Part shown: one piece after another, positions 8,653 to 16,365 of the stretch
Position numbering within the stretch: position 1 is the first letter of the stretch
Layout: each line of letters opens with the position of its first letter
Assembly (NCBI RefSeq): GCF_001613145.1
Contig: NZ_BDBU01000051.1
Span: 1-58,115, forward strand
DNA length: 58,115 nucleotides
Direction of reading: 5' to 3'
Source: Nocardia jejuensis NBRC 103114
GTDB taxonomy: Bacteria; Actinomycetota; Actinomycetes; Mycobacteriales; Mycobacteriaceae
The notes under the pieces: generated by a model
Database searches by the model: none
Told to the model about the DNA's origin: nothing
The model's input: only the letters and a program-made list of their open reading frames with translations
Program-made: the position numbers and the translations under genes

Positions 8653-9012
8653 ATGTCGCTCAATTCTGGATTCTGTGTCAACGGCCGTCACCTGCAGTGC
8701 GGCACCACCGGGTGTGACTGCGGTTGCCACGGACTTCAGGGCAGCGGTTCAGCGAAGCGGACGCCGCTGGCGGTGGTTCCGTCACCTGGAGAGACAGTCG
8801 AAGTCATCCACCGGGAGTACCGATTCATGGCGTCCTTCGGGACCGAGAAGGCCATGGCCGAATTCGAGGAGGGAGTGCGGCAATTCAAGACCGACTGGAG
8901 GGAGGTAGCGGCCGTGGAGGTAACGGACATGATGCCGTCCACTACCTCTCAGACGATTCTGGCGCGCATGTTCCACGAGATCAGAGCTGTCGACCGGGCT
9001 TGGCGGCCTTGA
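8653..9012 (+). CDS. Small Cys-rich (putative zinc-binding) hypothetical protein
   Basis: A 119-residue protein starting MSLNSGFCVNGRHLQCG. The first 30 residues carry six closely spaced Cys/His ligands in the pattern FC-x3-RHLQC-x3-GCDCGCHG, which looks like a compact zinc-binding knuckle seen in short actinobacterial proteins. The remaining part is a mixed soluble region (about residues 55-119) with no recognised fold. The ATG at 8653 follows an AGGAGAGG stretch 10-18 nt upstream; the frame is open further upstream but without a convincing start. It ends just before the convergent MocR gene. Confidence 0.6.
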   Translation: MSLNSGFCVNGRHLQCGTTGCDCGCHGLQGSGSAKRTPLAVVPSPGETVEVIHREYRFMASFGTEKAMAEFEEGVRQFKTDWREVAAVEVTDMMPSTTSQTILARMFHEIRAVDRAWRP

Positions 9013-9048
9013 CCACGTCGCGTAGCGCGGTCGGCGAACGGTGTTGCG

Positions 9049-10542
9049 TCAGTAGGTGATCAGGGGGGAGAGGGGGTCGGCGGCGTGGGGGGTGAGGGAG
9101 GTGTAGGTGGCGGCAATGGATTTGACGGCCAGGCGGAGGTCGGGTTCTTCGTGGGTGAAGGGGAGGCGGATGAAGCGTTCGAAGGCGCCTTGGACGCCGA
9201 AGCGGGGGCCGGCGGCCAGCAGGACGCCGTGGTTGGGGGCGGTGGCGGCGAGGGCGGTCGAGACCGGGGCGGGGAGTTGGGCCCACAGGGACATGCCGCC
9301 CGCGCCGGGGGCCACGCGCCAGTCGGGGAGGTCCTCGGCGAGGGCGTCCAGGAGAGTGGCGCGGCGCGAGAGGAGTTGTTGCTTGCGGGTGGTGAGGATT
9401 TCGTCGGCGTGCTGGAGCAGGTGGACGGTGGCCAGCTGATCCATCACCGGGGTGCCGAGGTCGACGGTGGAGCGGGTGCCCAGGAGTTTGGCGATGAGCG
9501 GCTGATTGGCGCGAACCCAGCCGACGCGCAGGCCGCCCCAGAACGACTTGGACGCGGAGCCGATGGTGACGATCTCCGAGCCGCGCGCGAAAGCCGCTGC
9601 GGGCGGCATGGATTCACCGTCGGTGAGGTCCAGATCCACCATGGATTCGTCGACGATCACGGTCATCCGGGTCTCGCGCGCGATGGCGGCGAGTTCGGCG
9701 CGGCTCTCGGCATCCATGAGCAGGCCGGTGGGGTTGTTGAAGTCAGGGATCAGATAGGCGACGCTGGCGGCGGTTTGCCTTGCCGCGCTGCGGATTCCGT
9801 CCATGTCCCAGCCGTCGGGGCGCATCGGAACCGGCACCGGCCGCGCGCCCACATCGCGAATCGCCTCGATGGCATTGGGGTAGGTGGGATGCTCGATGAG
9901 CACCCGCTCGGCGGGGGTGGTGAGCACGTTCAGCAGCAGTCGCAGACCGTGCTGCGCGCCCAGCGTGATCAGGATCTGATCGGGTTCGGTGGGCAGGCCG
10001 CGCTCGGTGTAGCGGCGGGCCAGGGCCTCACGCAGGATGAGCACGCCCACCGGATCCATGCCGTGCGTGCCCAGATAGGTCGGAAGTCCCTGCAGCGCAT
10101 GTGAATACGCCTCGCTCATGATCGGCGGGGCGGCCATGGCGGCGTAGGTCATGTCGACGGTCGGCAGTTCGGGCTGCGCCATCATGGCCAGAATGCTGCG
10201 GGCCGGTTTGGTGCCGTCGTGCACGACGGTCGGCGGCAGCGCCACCGTGCTGCGCGAACCCTGCCTGCTGATCAGATAGCCGTGCTCGCGCAGCAGCGTG
10301 TACGCGGAGGTGACCGTGGTGCGGCTGACCGCGAGGCTGGTGGACAGATCCCGCTCGCTCGGGAGGGCGACGCCCAGCGGTGCGCGGCCGTCGTGGATCA
10401 GCAGCCGGATGCTCTCGGCCAGGGCCACGTAGGCGGGTCTGGTCGGACGCTTGGCGTCCGCGGCGGCCACGCCCGGCTCGTCGTGCCGCCAGCGGCCCAG
10501 GTCGCGTGTGAGGCTCGCGGCGCCGATCACTCGTGTTGCCAT
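9049..10542 (-). CDS. MocR-family regulator (GntR-type HTH fused to aminotransferase fold)
   Basis: A 497-residue PLP-dependent transcription factor. Residues about 36-105 form a GntR winged helix (LPSERDLSTSLAVSRTTVTSAY), and residues about 140-480 form a fold-type I aminotransferase domain with the PLP lysine in SASKSFWGGLRVGW and the DFNNPTG motif. The N-terminal LGRW element resembles the YczR branch of MocR regulators rather than PdxR; this is a judgement from motifs. It is divergent from a small membrane-anchored protein across a 61-bp gap containing three CCAG-type elements, so it probably controls that gene, itself, or both. No pyridoxal synthesis gene is nearby. Confidence 0.92.
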   Translation of the reverse strand: MATRVIGAASLTRDLGRWRHDEPGVAAADAKRPTRPAYVALAESIRLLIHDGRAPLGVALPSERDLSTSLAVSRTTVTSAYTLLREHGYLISRQGSRSTVALPPTVVHDGTKPARSILAMMAQPELPTVDMTYAAMAAPPIMSEAYSHALQGLPTYLGTHGMDPVGVLILREALARRYTERGLPTEPDQILITLGAQHGLRLLLNVLTTPAERVLIEHPTYPNAIEAIRDVGARPVPVPMRPDGWDMDGIRSAARQTAASVAYLIPDFNNPTGLLMDAESRAELAAIARETRMTVIVDESMVDLDLTDGESMPPAAAFARGSEIVTIGSASKSFWGGLRVGWVRANQPLIAKLLGTRSTVDLGTPVMDQLATVHLLQHADEILTTRKQQLLSRRATLLDALAEDLPDWRVAPGAGGMSLWAQLPAPVSTALAATAPNHGVLLAAGPRFGVQGAFERFIRLPFTHEEPDLRLAVKSIAATYTSLTPHAADPLSPLITY

Positions 10543-10603
10543 AAGGGCCAGTATCCGGGCACTGGATATTTATTTCAAGTCCAGCTGGAGCCACCATGGA
10601 GAC
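10543..10603. promoter_or_regulatory. Shared MocR-divergent promoter region with CCAG boxes
   Basis: The 61-bp gap contains an inverted pair CCAGT (10548-10552) and ACTGG (10561-10565) and, further right, the perfect palindrome TCCAGCTGGA (10580-10589). The pattern (paired half-sites plus a third site) fits sites bound by MocR dimers in divergent regions, but this is inferred from layout alone. Confidence 0.45.
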
Positions 10604-10906
10604 ATGCTCGCTCTACTCGCCTCCGCACTGGTCGTCGCCGCCTTCGCCGGTCTCGTGTACCGGTACGCACCCAAGCCCAGCGAACGCTGGGGGATGCTGC
10701 TGGAGCGGTACCGCCCGCATGCCCCCATGTCCGACTGGTCTGCCATGGATTATGAAGCGGCGCGCCAGTATTCGGACCTCGCCGCCGTTCGGGCGTACCG
10801 GGAACCGGAGCCGCCGCGCACCCCCGCCGCGCTGGTCCGCCGTAAGTCTCCGGTCTTGCCGGACCTGTCCGGGATCCCTTGCCGTGGCGAGACAGTCCAG
10901 TTCTAG
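10604..10906 (+). CDS. Small membrane-anchored hypothetical protein divergent from MocR
   Basis: A 100-residue protein beginning MLALLASALVVAAFAGLVYRY: a single N-terminal membrane anchor at residues 2-20 followed by a charged cytoplasmic or exported tail with RYRPHAPMSDWSAMDYEAARQYSD. I recognise no family. The ATG at 10604 is closely preceded by GGAG (2-nt spacing, unusually tight); another GGAG with 5-nt spacing serves an out-of-frame ATG at 10596, so the start is not certain. Divergence from the MocR gene makes it that regulator's likeliest target. Confidence 0.6.
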   Translation: MLALLASALVVAAFAGLVYRYAPKPSERWGMLLERYRPHAPMSDWSAMDYEAARQYSDLAAVRAYREPEPPRTPAALVRRKSPVLPDLSGIPCRGETVQF

Positions 10907-11079
10907 AAAACTGGCCCGCATTGGGGATCTTGTGCGAAGGCCACCCATCCGACCGGACTCGGAACCTCGCTTTGCCCGGCATCGCGTCGGAGCCGCGAGC
11001 CTGCCACCTCGAACCTCGGAACTCGCCGTCGAGCGGCATCGGATCCCGCCCCGGACTCGCCCTCTCCACATCGGCCGAT

Positions 11080-11113
11080 CGCCGAGGTCCCGAATCGATT
11101 CGGGACCTCGGCG
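11080..11113. terminator. Perfect 34-bp palindrome
   Basis: Every base from 11080 to 11096 pairs with its mirror from 11097 to 11113; the centre reads AATCGATT and the arms CGCCGAGGTCCCG and its complement. It lies 174 nt after the small membrane gene and 39 nt before ogt. It may be a terminator hairpin or a dyad site for a regulator of ogt. Confidence 0.55.
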
Positions 11114-11151
11114 GTTCATACATTGTCGGACCTCGAGTGCACACTGAAGAG

Positions 11152-11712
11152 ATGTCCGACCAGGCCCGTCCGCTCGCTTCGGCGGCGCTCTTCGATACAG
11201 CGATCGGCACCTGTGCCCTCGCCTGGAGTGCCACGGGCGTACTGCGGTTCGCTCTCCCCGAAGACGACCCGGAATCGGTGCGCGAGTACATCCTGCGCGG
11301 GCATCGCGTCTACGAGATCCGCGAAGCCGAGCCGACCCCGGAGATCGTGGACGTCATCGCCCGCGTCCGCGCTCACCTCGACGGCGAGTTGGACGATCTA
11401 GTCTCGATTCCGCTGGACACGGCCACCCTCAACGACTTCGACCGCGCCGTTTACGACATCACCCGTGCCATCGCCCCCGGCCACACCCTCACCTACGGCA
11501 CGGTCGCCAACCGGATCGGTGCTCCCGGCGGAGCCCAGGCCGTGGGCCAATCCCTCGGTCGCAATCCGATTCCCCTGATCGTTCCCTGCCACCGAGTCCT
11601 GGCCGCCGACAATGCCCTCACCGGCTTCTCCGCCCCCGGCGGCGTCACCACCAAACAGCGCCTGCTGGAAATCGAGCGAACCCCCGGCTTCGGCGAGGCC
11701 ACCCTCTTCTGA
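11152..11712 (+). CDS. ogt: Methylated-DNA--protein-cysteine methyltransferase
   Basis: Suicide repair enzyme that moves O6-methyl from guanine in DNA to its own cysteine. The 186-residue protein has the active-site motif PCHRV with Cys at about residue 146, the DNA-binding helix segment TYGTVANRIGAPGGAQAVGQSLGRNP, and an N-terminal ribonuclease-H-like region. Length fits the Ogt/Ada C-terminal class. I chose the ATG at 11152, preceded by GAAGAG; the frame is open further upstream, but that part has no family similarity. There is no adaA/adaB or alkA neighbour, so it is probably transcribed alone. Confidence 0.95.
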   Translation: MSDQARPLASAALFDTAIGTCALAWSATGVLRFALPEDDPESVREYILRGHRVYEIREAEPTPEIVDVIARVRAHLDGELDDLVSIPLDTATLNDFDRAVYDITRAIAPGHTLTYGTVANRIGAPGGAQAVGQSLGRNPIPLIVPCHRVLAADNALTGFSAPGGVTTKQRLLEIERTPGFGEATLF

Positions 11713-11820
11713 CTGCGGCCTGGCCTGGCTATACCTCGTGTGATGTGTAAGTCCGCCGAAACTGGAAAGTCATGTCGTGACATGCCGGCAACGGCGAATC
11801 CGAGGAAAGAGGCGGATTTC

Positions 11821-11928
11821 ATGACCCTGCACGAACCCGGCCCCAACGGCAGCTCCGGTGATCTCTGGAACGTACCCGTCAACGCCGATGACGACGGCCG
11901 AGACTCCACCCGAACCAACCAGCTGTAG
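11821..11928 (+). CDS. Possible short acidic peptide downstream of ogt
   Basis: A 35-codon frame starting MTLHEPGPNGSS, with AGAGG about 10 nt upstream of the ATG and a hydrophilic, Asp/Asn-rich composition. The frame can be extended to an ATG at 11740. No family is recognised. Evidence is limited to the ribosome-binding site and position. Confidence 0.25.
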   Translation: MTLHEPGPNGSSGDLWNVPVNADDDGRDSTRTNQL

Positions 11929-12147
11929 GTTCGTCCTCACCCTTCACCGGATCCGACCTCGCCCCGATCGGTCTGGGGCAGAGACAGTCACGACGACGCG
12001 CTCGCAGTATCCAGTCGAGATGCGGTGTCTATCGAATCCGGTCGTCGTCGGGGCAGGTCTCGCCTGCGGGCCTCCGCGCTCGCGCAGCTGAGGTGCACCG
12101 TGCTGTAACCATCTGCACCGATGGGCGTGAACGCCGACAGCGGTGGA
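11929..12147. other. Region with no recognised gene
   Basis: Between the short peptide and the terminator hairpin of the lipoprotein gene I find no frame with coding composition on either strand, and no recognisable RNA or repeat. Confidence 0.4.
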
Positions 12148-12184
12148 AGAGCGTCTGCACCAGTGGAATCGGTGCAAACGCTCT
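12148..12184 (-). terminator. Hairpin terminator after the lipoprotein gene
   Basis: AGAGCGT-C-TGCACC pairs with GGTGCA-A-ACGCTCT: 13 paired bases, one internal C/A mismatch, 9-nt loop. It lies about 90 nt beyond the stop of the leftward lipoprotein gene. There is no T tract, which is normal for actinobacterial terminators. Confidence 0.7.
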
Positions 12185-12274
12185 GCTTTCCGTCGCTGCC
12201 ACTTTCCCGGTCATGAGCTGAACGCAGCCTGCCTGCCCCGCTGCGGCCAGAGGGTGTCGGCTCGCGGCACCGGG

Positions 12275-13273
12275 TCAGACGGTGCCACCGAACGCGGCTC
12301 CCGTCGCACCACCGGCGATTCCGCCGACGACGGCTCCGGCGACGGCCGCGGGAATTCCGACGAGTGCTGCGCCCGTGGCCGCGCCTACCGCCGCACCGCC
12401 GCCCGCGCCGATCAGCGCGCCGATCGCCGCGCCTTCGGGGGAACCGGCACCGCCGGTGGGGATTGCGGTGACGAGGCCGCCGATCACTCCGCCCGCGAGG
12501 GCGCCCACCCCCGCACCGATCACCGCACCCGGTACCGCACCGAACATCGCGGCGGGGACGCCGGCGAGCACCGCTCCGGTCGCTCCACCCATCGCGGCTC
12601 CCGCGAGAGTCAGGCCCGCGATCTTGTCGGAGCGGCCGGCGTCGATGCCCACCGAATCCAGGCCGGTCGCGATGGTCGCTTCGATCGCGGCCGCACCGCC
12701 GTTCACGGGCCCGAGTACCGCGTCCGGGACGTCGTTTCCGACGGCGGTCATGAACGCGCCGACCCGCAGCATCCGGGGCGGCGGCATGATCGGCGCCACC
12801 GGCGTGACCGGTTCGGGGGCATGCAGTTTCCGCCAATCGATGGCCGGTGCCGCTTCCACCTCGGGAATCCGCCGAAAGTTCAACGGGAAGAACGCCTCCG
12901 GGCGAGTGGCGGGCGGCGTGGTCACCCCCGGCTGAAACGAATCCGGCCGCGGATTCCGCCCCCGATTCCCGCCCGGCTCGGCGACCCCCGGTAGCGCGAC
13001 CCCCGGCTGCGTGGGCCGAACCCCGCCCGATGACCCACCGTCCATGCCCGGCAGCATCGGCCGGGCCCCACCCTCTCCGAAAACTCCACCACCCCAGGGC
13101 TTCTGCTGCCCCGTGCTCTGCTGCCCGCTGCCGGCCGCCACCGGCGAGACCGGCGCCACCGCATCCCGCTCCCGCACACTCGAACACCCCGCCGCCAACG
13201 CCACCGGAATCGCCCCCATCAGAACCACCCGCCGCACAACCCCACCCAGCAACCCGACATCCCGACGATCCAT
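12275..13273 (-). CDS. Lipoprotein with Pro/Gly-rich linker and glycine-zipper C-terminus
   Basis: A 332-residue exported protein. The N-terminus is a lipoprotein signal with lipobox LAAGC (Cys near residue 30). Residues about 31-150 are a Pro/Gly-rich linker. From about residue 200 to the end there are two long glycine-zipper blocks (GxxxG runs such as GAVPGAVIGAGVGALAG and GAAIGALIGAGGGAAVG) that could insert in or cross an outer (mycolate) membrane. The start is uncertain: I prefer the ATG at 13273, with AAGGTGG upstream, over the ATG at 13294. No family name is known to me. It is transcribed away from the LuxR regulator and ends in a hairpin. Confidence 0.82.
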   Translation of the reverse strand: MDRRDVGLLGGVVRRVVLMGAIPVALAAGCSSVRERDAVAPVSPVAAGSGQQSTGQQKPWGGGVFGEGGARPMLPGMDGGSSGGVRPTQPGVALPGVAEPGGNRGRNPRPDSFQPGVTTPPATRPEAFFPLNFRRIPEVEAAPAIDWRKLHAPEPVTPVAPIMPPPRMLRVGAFMTAVGNDVPDAVLGPVNGGAAAIEATIATGLDSVGIDAGRSDKIAGLTLAGAAMGGATGAVLAGVPAAMFGAVPGAVIGAGVGALAGGVIGGLVTAIPTGGAGSPEGAAIGALIGAGGGAAVGAATGAALVGIPAAVAGAVVGGIAGGATGAAFGGTV

Positions 13274-13420
13274 GCCGAACACCACCTTCATCACAGTTGA
13301 AACCCACTGTCCGCCAACGCCCGACCAGCCCCGCGAACACTTCTGACCAGGACTTCGTCACCCATCACACCCCGGACAGCCCCACCCCCAACTTCGCACC
13401 CCCGACACACCCCACCCATT

Positions 13421-13450
13421 TCATCCACAGCCCGTCACAACTGTGGATAA
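13421..13450. promoter_or_regulatory. Inverted pair of DnaA-box-like 9-mers
   Basis: TGTGGATAA (13442-13450) is a perfect DnaA box on the minus strand (TTATCCACA), and TCATCCACA (13421-13429) is a one-mismatch box on the plus strand. They form an inverted pair 12 nt apart, about 150 nt upstream of the lipoprotein start. No dnaA, dnaN or AT-rich unwinding element is near, so this is not an origin; a regulatory site or coincidence remain possible. Confidence 0.3.
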
Positions 13451-13559
13451 GCCGTACCCGCCGCCCCGGCCGGTACCCGCCCTCCGGTCTGGCGCAGCCC
13501 GCGAACCCGCCGCAACTCCTCTGGACGAGTACCCCGAGCGGCGAAGAACGGCGGGGTCG

Positions 13560-13660
13560 CGCATCGGAGGGCGCGTCGCGGATCACGCCGCCGACGGCGA
13601 AACCGGCTGCGCCGCTGCCCACTCCGTCGAGGACGGCCGCCGGGATTCCGATGACCGCGC
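13560..13660 (-). pseudogene. Remnant of a glycine-zipper C-terminus
   Basis: Reading leftward, this stretch encodes AVIGIPAAVLDGVGSGAAGF then AVGGVI, which resembles the C-terminus of the neighbouring lipoprotein (ALVGIPAAVAGAVVGGIAGG). It has no start codon of its own, lies directly behind the LuxR gene stop and runs into sequence without coding character. I read it as what is left of a duplicated lipoprotein gene. The similarity is short, so convergence through low complexity cannot be excluded. Confidence 0.4.
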
Positions 13661-13692
13661 TCCGGGATGATTTCTCGAGCCGGAGATGACGC

Positions 13693-16299
13693 TCAGGGTT
13701 TGGGGGAGTCTCCGCCGAGCATGAGGTCGGCGAGGGCCTCCCGGTCGGTGACGTCGAGTTTGATGCAGGCGCGGTAGAGGTGCCCTTCGACCGTGCGGAC
13801 GGAGACCGTGAGCCGGTCGGCGATCTGGCGGTTGGACAGGCCCGCCGCGACCAGGTTGGCGATTTCGCGCTCGCGGGTGGTGAGGGGGAGGGGTTGGGCG
13901 GATTGGCGCAGGGCGGGGGTGCTGGCCCCACCGCAGGCGGCGGCCAGGCGATTGGCGGTGGCGGCCGATTCCAGCAGGCGGCGGCGGTCACCCGCGCGTT
14001 CGTGAGCGGTGGCGGCCTGCGCGGCGGCGTCCGCGGCCGAGAGCAGTACGCCGATTGTCTCGAATTCCGCTGCGGCGGTGTCCAATCCAGGTCCGTCGTG
14101 CGCGGCCACCGCCACGGCGTGCCGAGCCTGGACCTGGACGAGGCGTCCGTCCACCCGCGCCGCGAGATCCGCCAAACGGCCCGCGACACCGTGATCGCCG
14201 AAGCGCGCGGCGGTGTGCAGCGCCATCGCCTCGATGGCGTGCTGGTGTGACCGCGCCGCGGCATCGGCCGCGCCGAGGGCGAGCCGTATGGCCGGCGTCG
14301 CGGTGCCCTCGGCAGCTGCCTGCCAGGCCTTGGCGATCTCCAACTGCGGTTCGTAGACCGCACTGTGCCGTCCCCCGCGCTCGATCGCCGCGGCGATCGA
14401 TTCCGCGGCGTCCACCGACCGGCCCAGCGCCGAATAGGCCTCGGCCAGGCGAAGTCTCGCCGGGAACATCCACGCCGCGGCCCCCTCGGTGGTGAGCGCG
14501 GCGAGCGCCTGTTCGAGATTGTCGATGCCCTGCGGGAAATGCCCCTGGGCCACGTCGACCGTGCCCTGCAGGATCTTCATCATGCCCCACGCCAGGTACT
14601 GCCCCGGCGAGGAATACGTGTAAGGGCTTCCGGCACAACGTCTTGCGGCATCGATGTCACCGGTGAAGGTGAGCGCCAATACTTCCGCGTGCGTGGACAT
14701 GAACTGGTTCAGCCCGTCGATGTGCGAGGCCACGGCATGTCCGCGCGCCGCATACCGCCGCGCCGCGTCACCGCGCCCCATCAGCGCGAGTGCGAGCCCG
14801 CCGCCGAAGGCCGCCCACCACACCGCCCACGGCGGCGCGTCCGCGTCGGCCATCACCGGATCGGCCAGCGCGAACGCCTCGTCCAGCTTGTTCTCGTTGA
14901 CCGCGCAGGCCGAGGCCAAACCGTCCAGCGTGGCCACCACCTTGGGATGCGTGGCCCGGCCGCGCACCGACCCGAGCACCTCGTCGGCGCGATCGGCATC
15001 GCCCATGGACCACAACAGATTCGAGACCCGGGTGCTGCCCCAGCGCGCCAGCTGCACCTCGTTCATCTGATCCGGATCGAACCCCGCCAGCGTGCGCTCG
15101 GCCTCGATCCGGTGTCCCTGCCACAGCAGTGCGCGGGCCAGCAGGTCCGCGGCTTCCACGCCGCCGCGCCGTTCCACGGCCGCGCGCGCGAACCGTTCGC
15201 CCAGTGGCAGATTCGCCAGCGCGATGGCATCGGCCGCTGCCGCCTCGAACAACTCCAGATCGGCGGATTTGTCACTGTCCAAAGCCAATTCGGCCAAGCG
15301 GATGCGATCGGCCGCCGAGTGGATGGGCCGCTCCCTGAGCGAGGTGAACAGCCGCCCGCGCAGTCGCCGCGCGGACGCGATCCCCAGTCGCCGCCGGATC
15401 ACCTCCCCGAACAGCGGATGGTTGTACCGCACCAGCAGCTGGTGACCGTGCTCCACGATCCGTACGACGCCGCGGTTCTCGGCCGTCTCGACGGCGGCCT
15501 CACCCGTGAGTTCGGCCAGCACGTCCAGGTCGATGGGTTCGCAGAAGGTGAGCAGTTCCAGTACCCGCAACACGGGCTCGGGCAGTTGCTCCACCCGATC
15601 CTCCAGCAGCGCAGCCAATTCCGAGGTGACCGCGGCCCGACCGCGCAACTGCCACACCCCTTTGACCTGCCGCAGCGCACCCGCCTCCAGCGCGCCCTCG
15701 ACGAGGTGGCGCAGGAAAAGCGCGTTCCCGCCGGAGGATTCCCACATCAGATTGGCGGTGAAGCCCTCGAGCTGTCCGCCCAGCATGGACTCCACCAACT
15801 CCACGCTCTGCCGCTGGGTGAACGGCGACAGGTCGATCCGCAGTAGATGCCCGTCCTTCCACAGCGAGGTCACCGCGTCGGGCACCGGAACCCCGCTGCG
15901 CACGGTCGCCACCACCATCGCGGCCCTGTCGATGGCCAGTTGCAGCAGCAGCGTCGCGGACAGCTGGTCGAGCAGGTGCGCGTCGTCCACGCCGATGATG
16001 GTGTGCCCGTCCGCGAGCAGCGCCTCGCGGGCCGCGGCCATGAAGGTCACCGGATCGTGTGCGGTGTACACCCCGACCATGTGCGCGAACACCCCGAGCG
16101 GGATGCTGCGCGCGGATTCGGTGCCCGCCACCCAGCGAATGTTTCCGCCCACGGCGGCGGTCGCCTGCCGTGCCAGTGTGGTCTTGCCGACCCCCGCATC
16201 CCCGGTGAGCACGGCTCCGACGAAGTCCCCGCTGGTCAGTGCCGCTCTGATCGATTCGAGCTCGTTCTCTCGTTCGACCAGCGGCCAATTCCGAGCCAT
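13693..16299 (-). CDS. Large LuxR-family ATP-binding transcriptional regulator (LAL type)
   Basis: An 868-residue regulator. An N-terminal AAA/STAND ATPase has Walker A TGDAGVGKTTLA (about residues 32-43) and Walker B TIIGVDDAHLL (about 98-108). A long helical, TPR-like middle follows (about 350-790), and a C-terminal LuxR/GerE helix-turn-helix, PLTTREREIANLVAAGLSNR, lies at about 800-865. This is the architecture of LAL/MalT-like activators, which sense a ligand or protein through the ATPase and repeat region. No ribosome-binding site precedes the ATG at 16299. The gene appears to be a single unit; its targets are not evident. Confidence 0.95.
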   Translation of the reverse strand: MARNWPLVERENELESIRAALTSGDFVGAVLTGDAGVGKTTLARQATAAVGGNIRWVAGTESARSIPLGVFAHMVGVYTAHDPVTFMAAAREALLADGHTIIGVDDAHLLDQLSATLLLQLAIDRAAMVVATVRSGVPVPDAVTSLWKDGHLLRIDLSPFTQRQSVELVESMLGGQLEGFTANLMWESSGGNALFLRHLVEGALEAGALRQVKGVWQLRGRAAVTSELAALLEDRVEQLPEPVLRVLELLTFCEPIDLDVLAELTGEAAVETAENRGVVRIVEHGHQLLVRYNHPLFGEVIRRRLGIASARRLRGRLFTSLRERPIHSAADRIRLAELALDSDKSADLELFEAAAADAIALANLPLGERFARAAVERRGGVEAADLLARALLWQGHRIEAERTLAGFDPDQMNEVQLARWGSTRVSNLLWSMGDADRADEVLGSVRGRATHPKVVATLDGLASACAVNENKLDEAFALADPVMADADAPPWAVWWAAFGGGLALALMGRGDAARRYAARGHAVASHIDGLNQFMSTHAEVLALTFTGDIDAARRCAGSPYTYSSPGQYLAWGMMKILQGTVDVAQGHFPQGIDNLEQALAALTTEGAAAWMFPARLRLAEAYSALGRSVDAAESIAAAIERGGRHSAVYEPQLEIAKAWQAAAEGTATPAIRLALGAADAAARSHQHAIEAMALHTAARFGDHGVAGRLADLAARVDGRLVQVQARHAVAVAAHDGPGLDTAAAEFETIGVLLSAADAAAQAATAHERAGDRRRLLESAATANRLAAACGGASTPALRQSAQPLPLTTREREIANLVAAGLSNRQIADRLTVSVRTVEGHLYRACIKLDVTDREALADLMLGGDSPKP

Positions 16300-16365
16300 G
16301 TATTCAACTGTAGTTCTCGTTTCCCTCGTGAGCAGGGGGAACGAAAAGCCCGGAATGTGGGGTTT

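Noticed and set aside
13295..13692. Replication origin because of DnaA boxes
   Set aside because: Only two boxes, no AT-rich stretch and no dnaA/dnaN/gyrB nearby.
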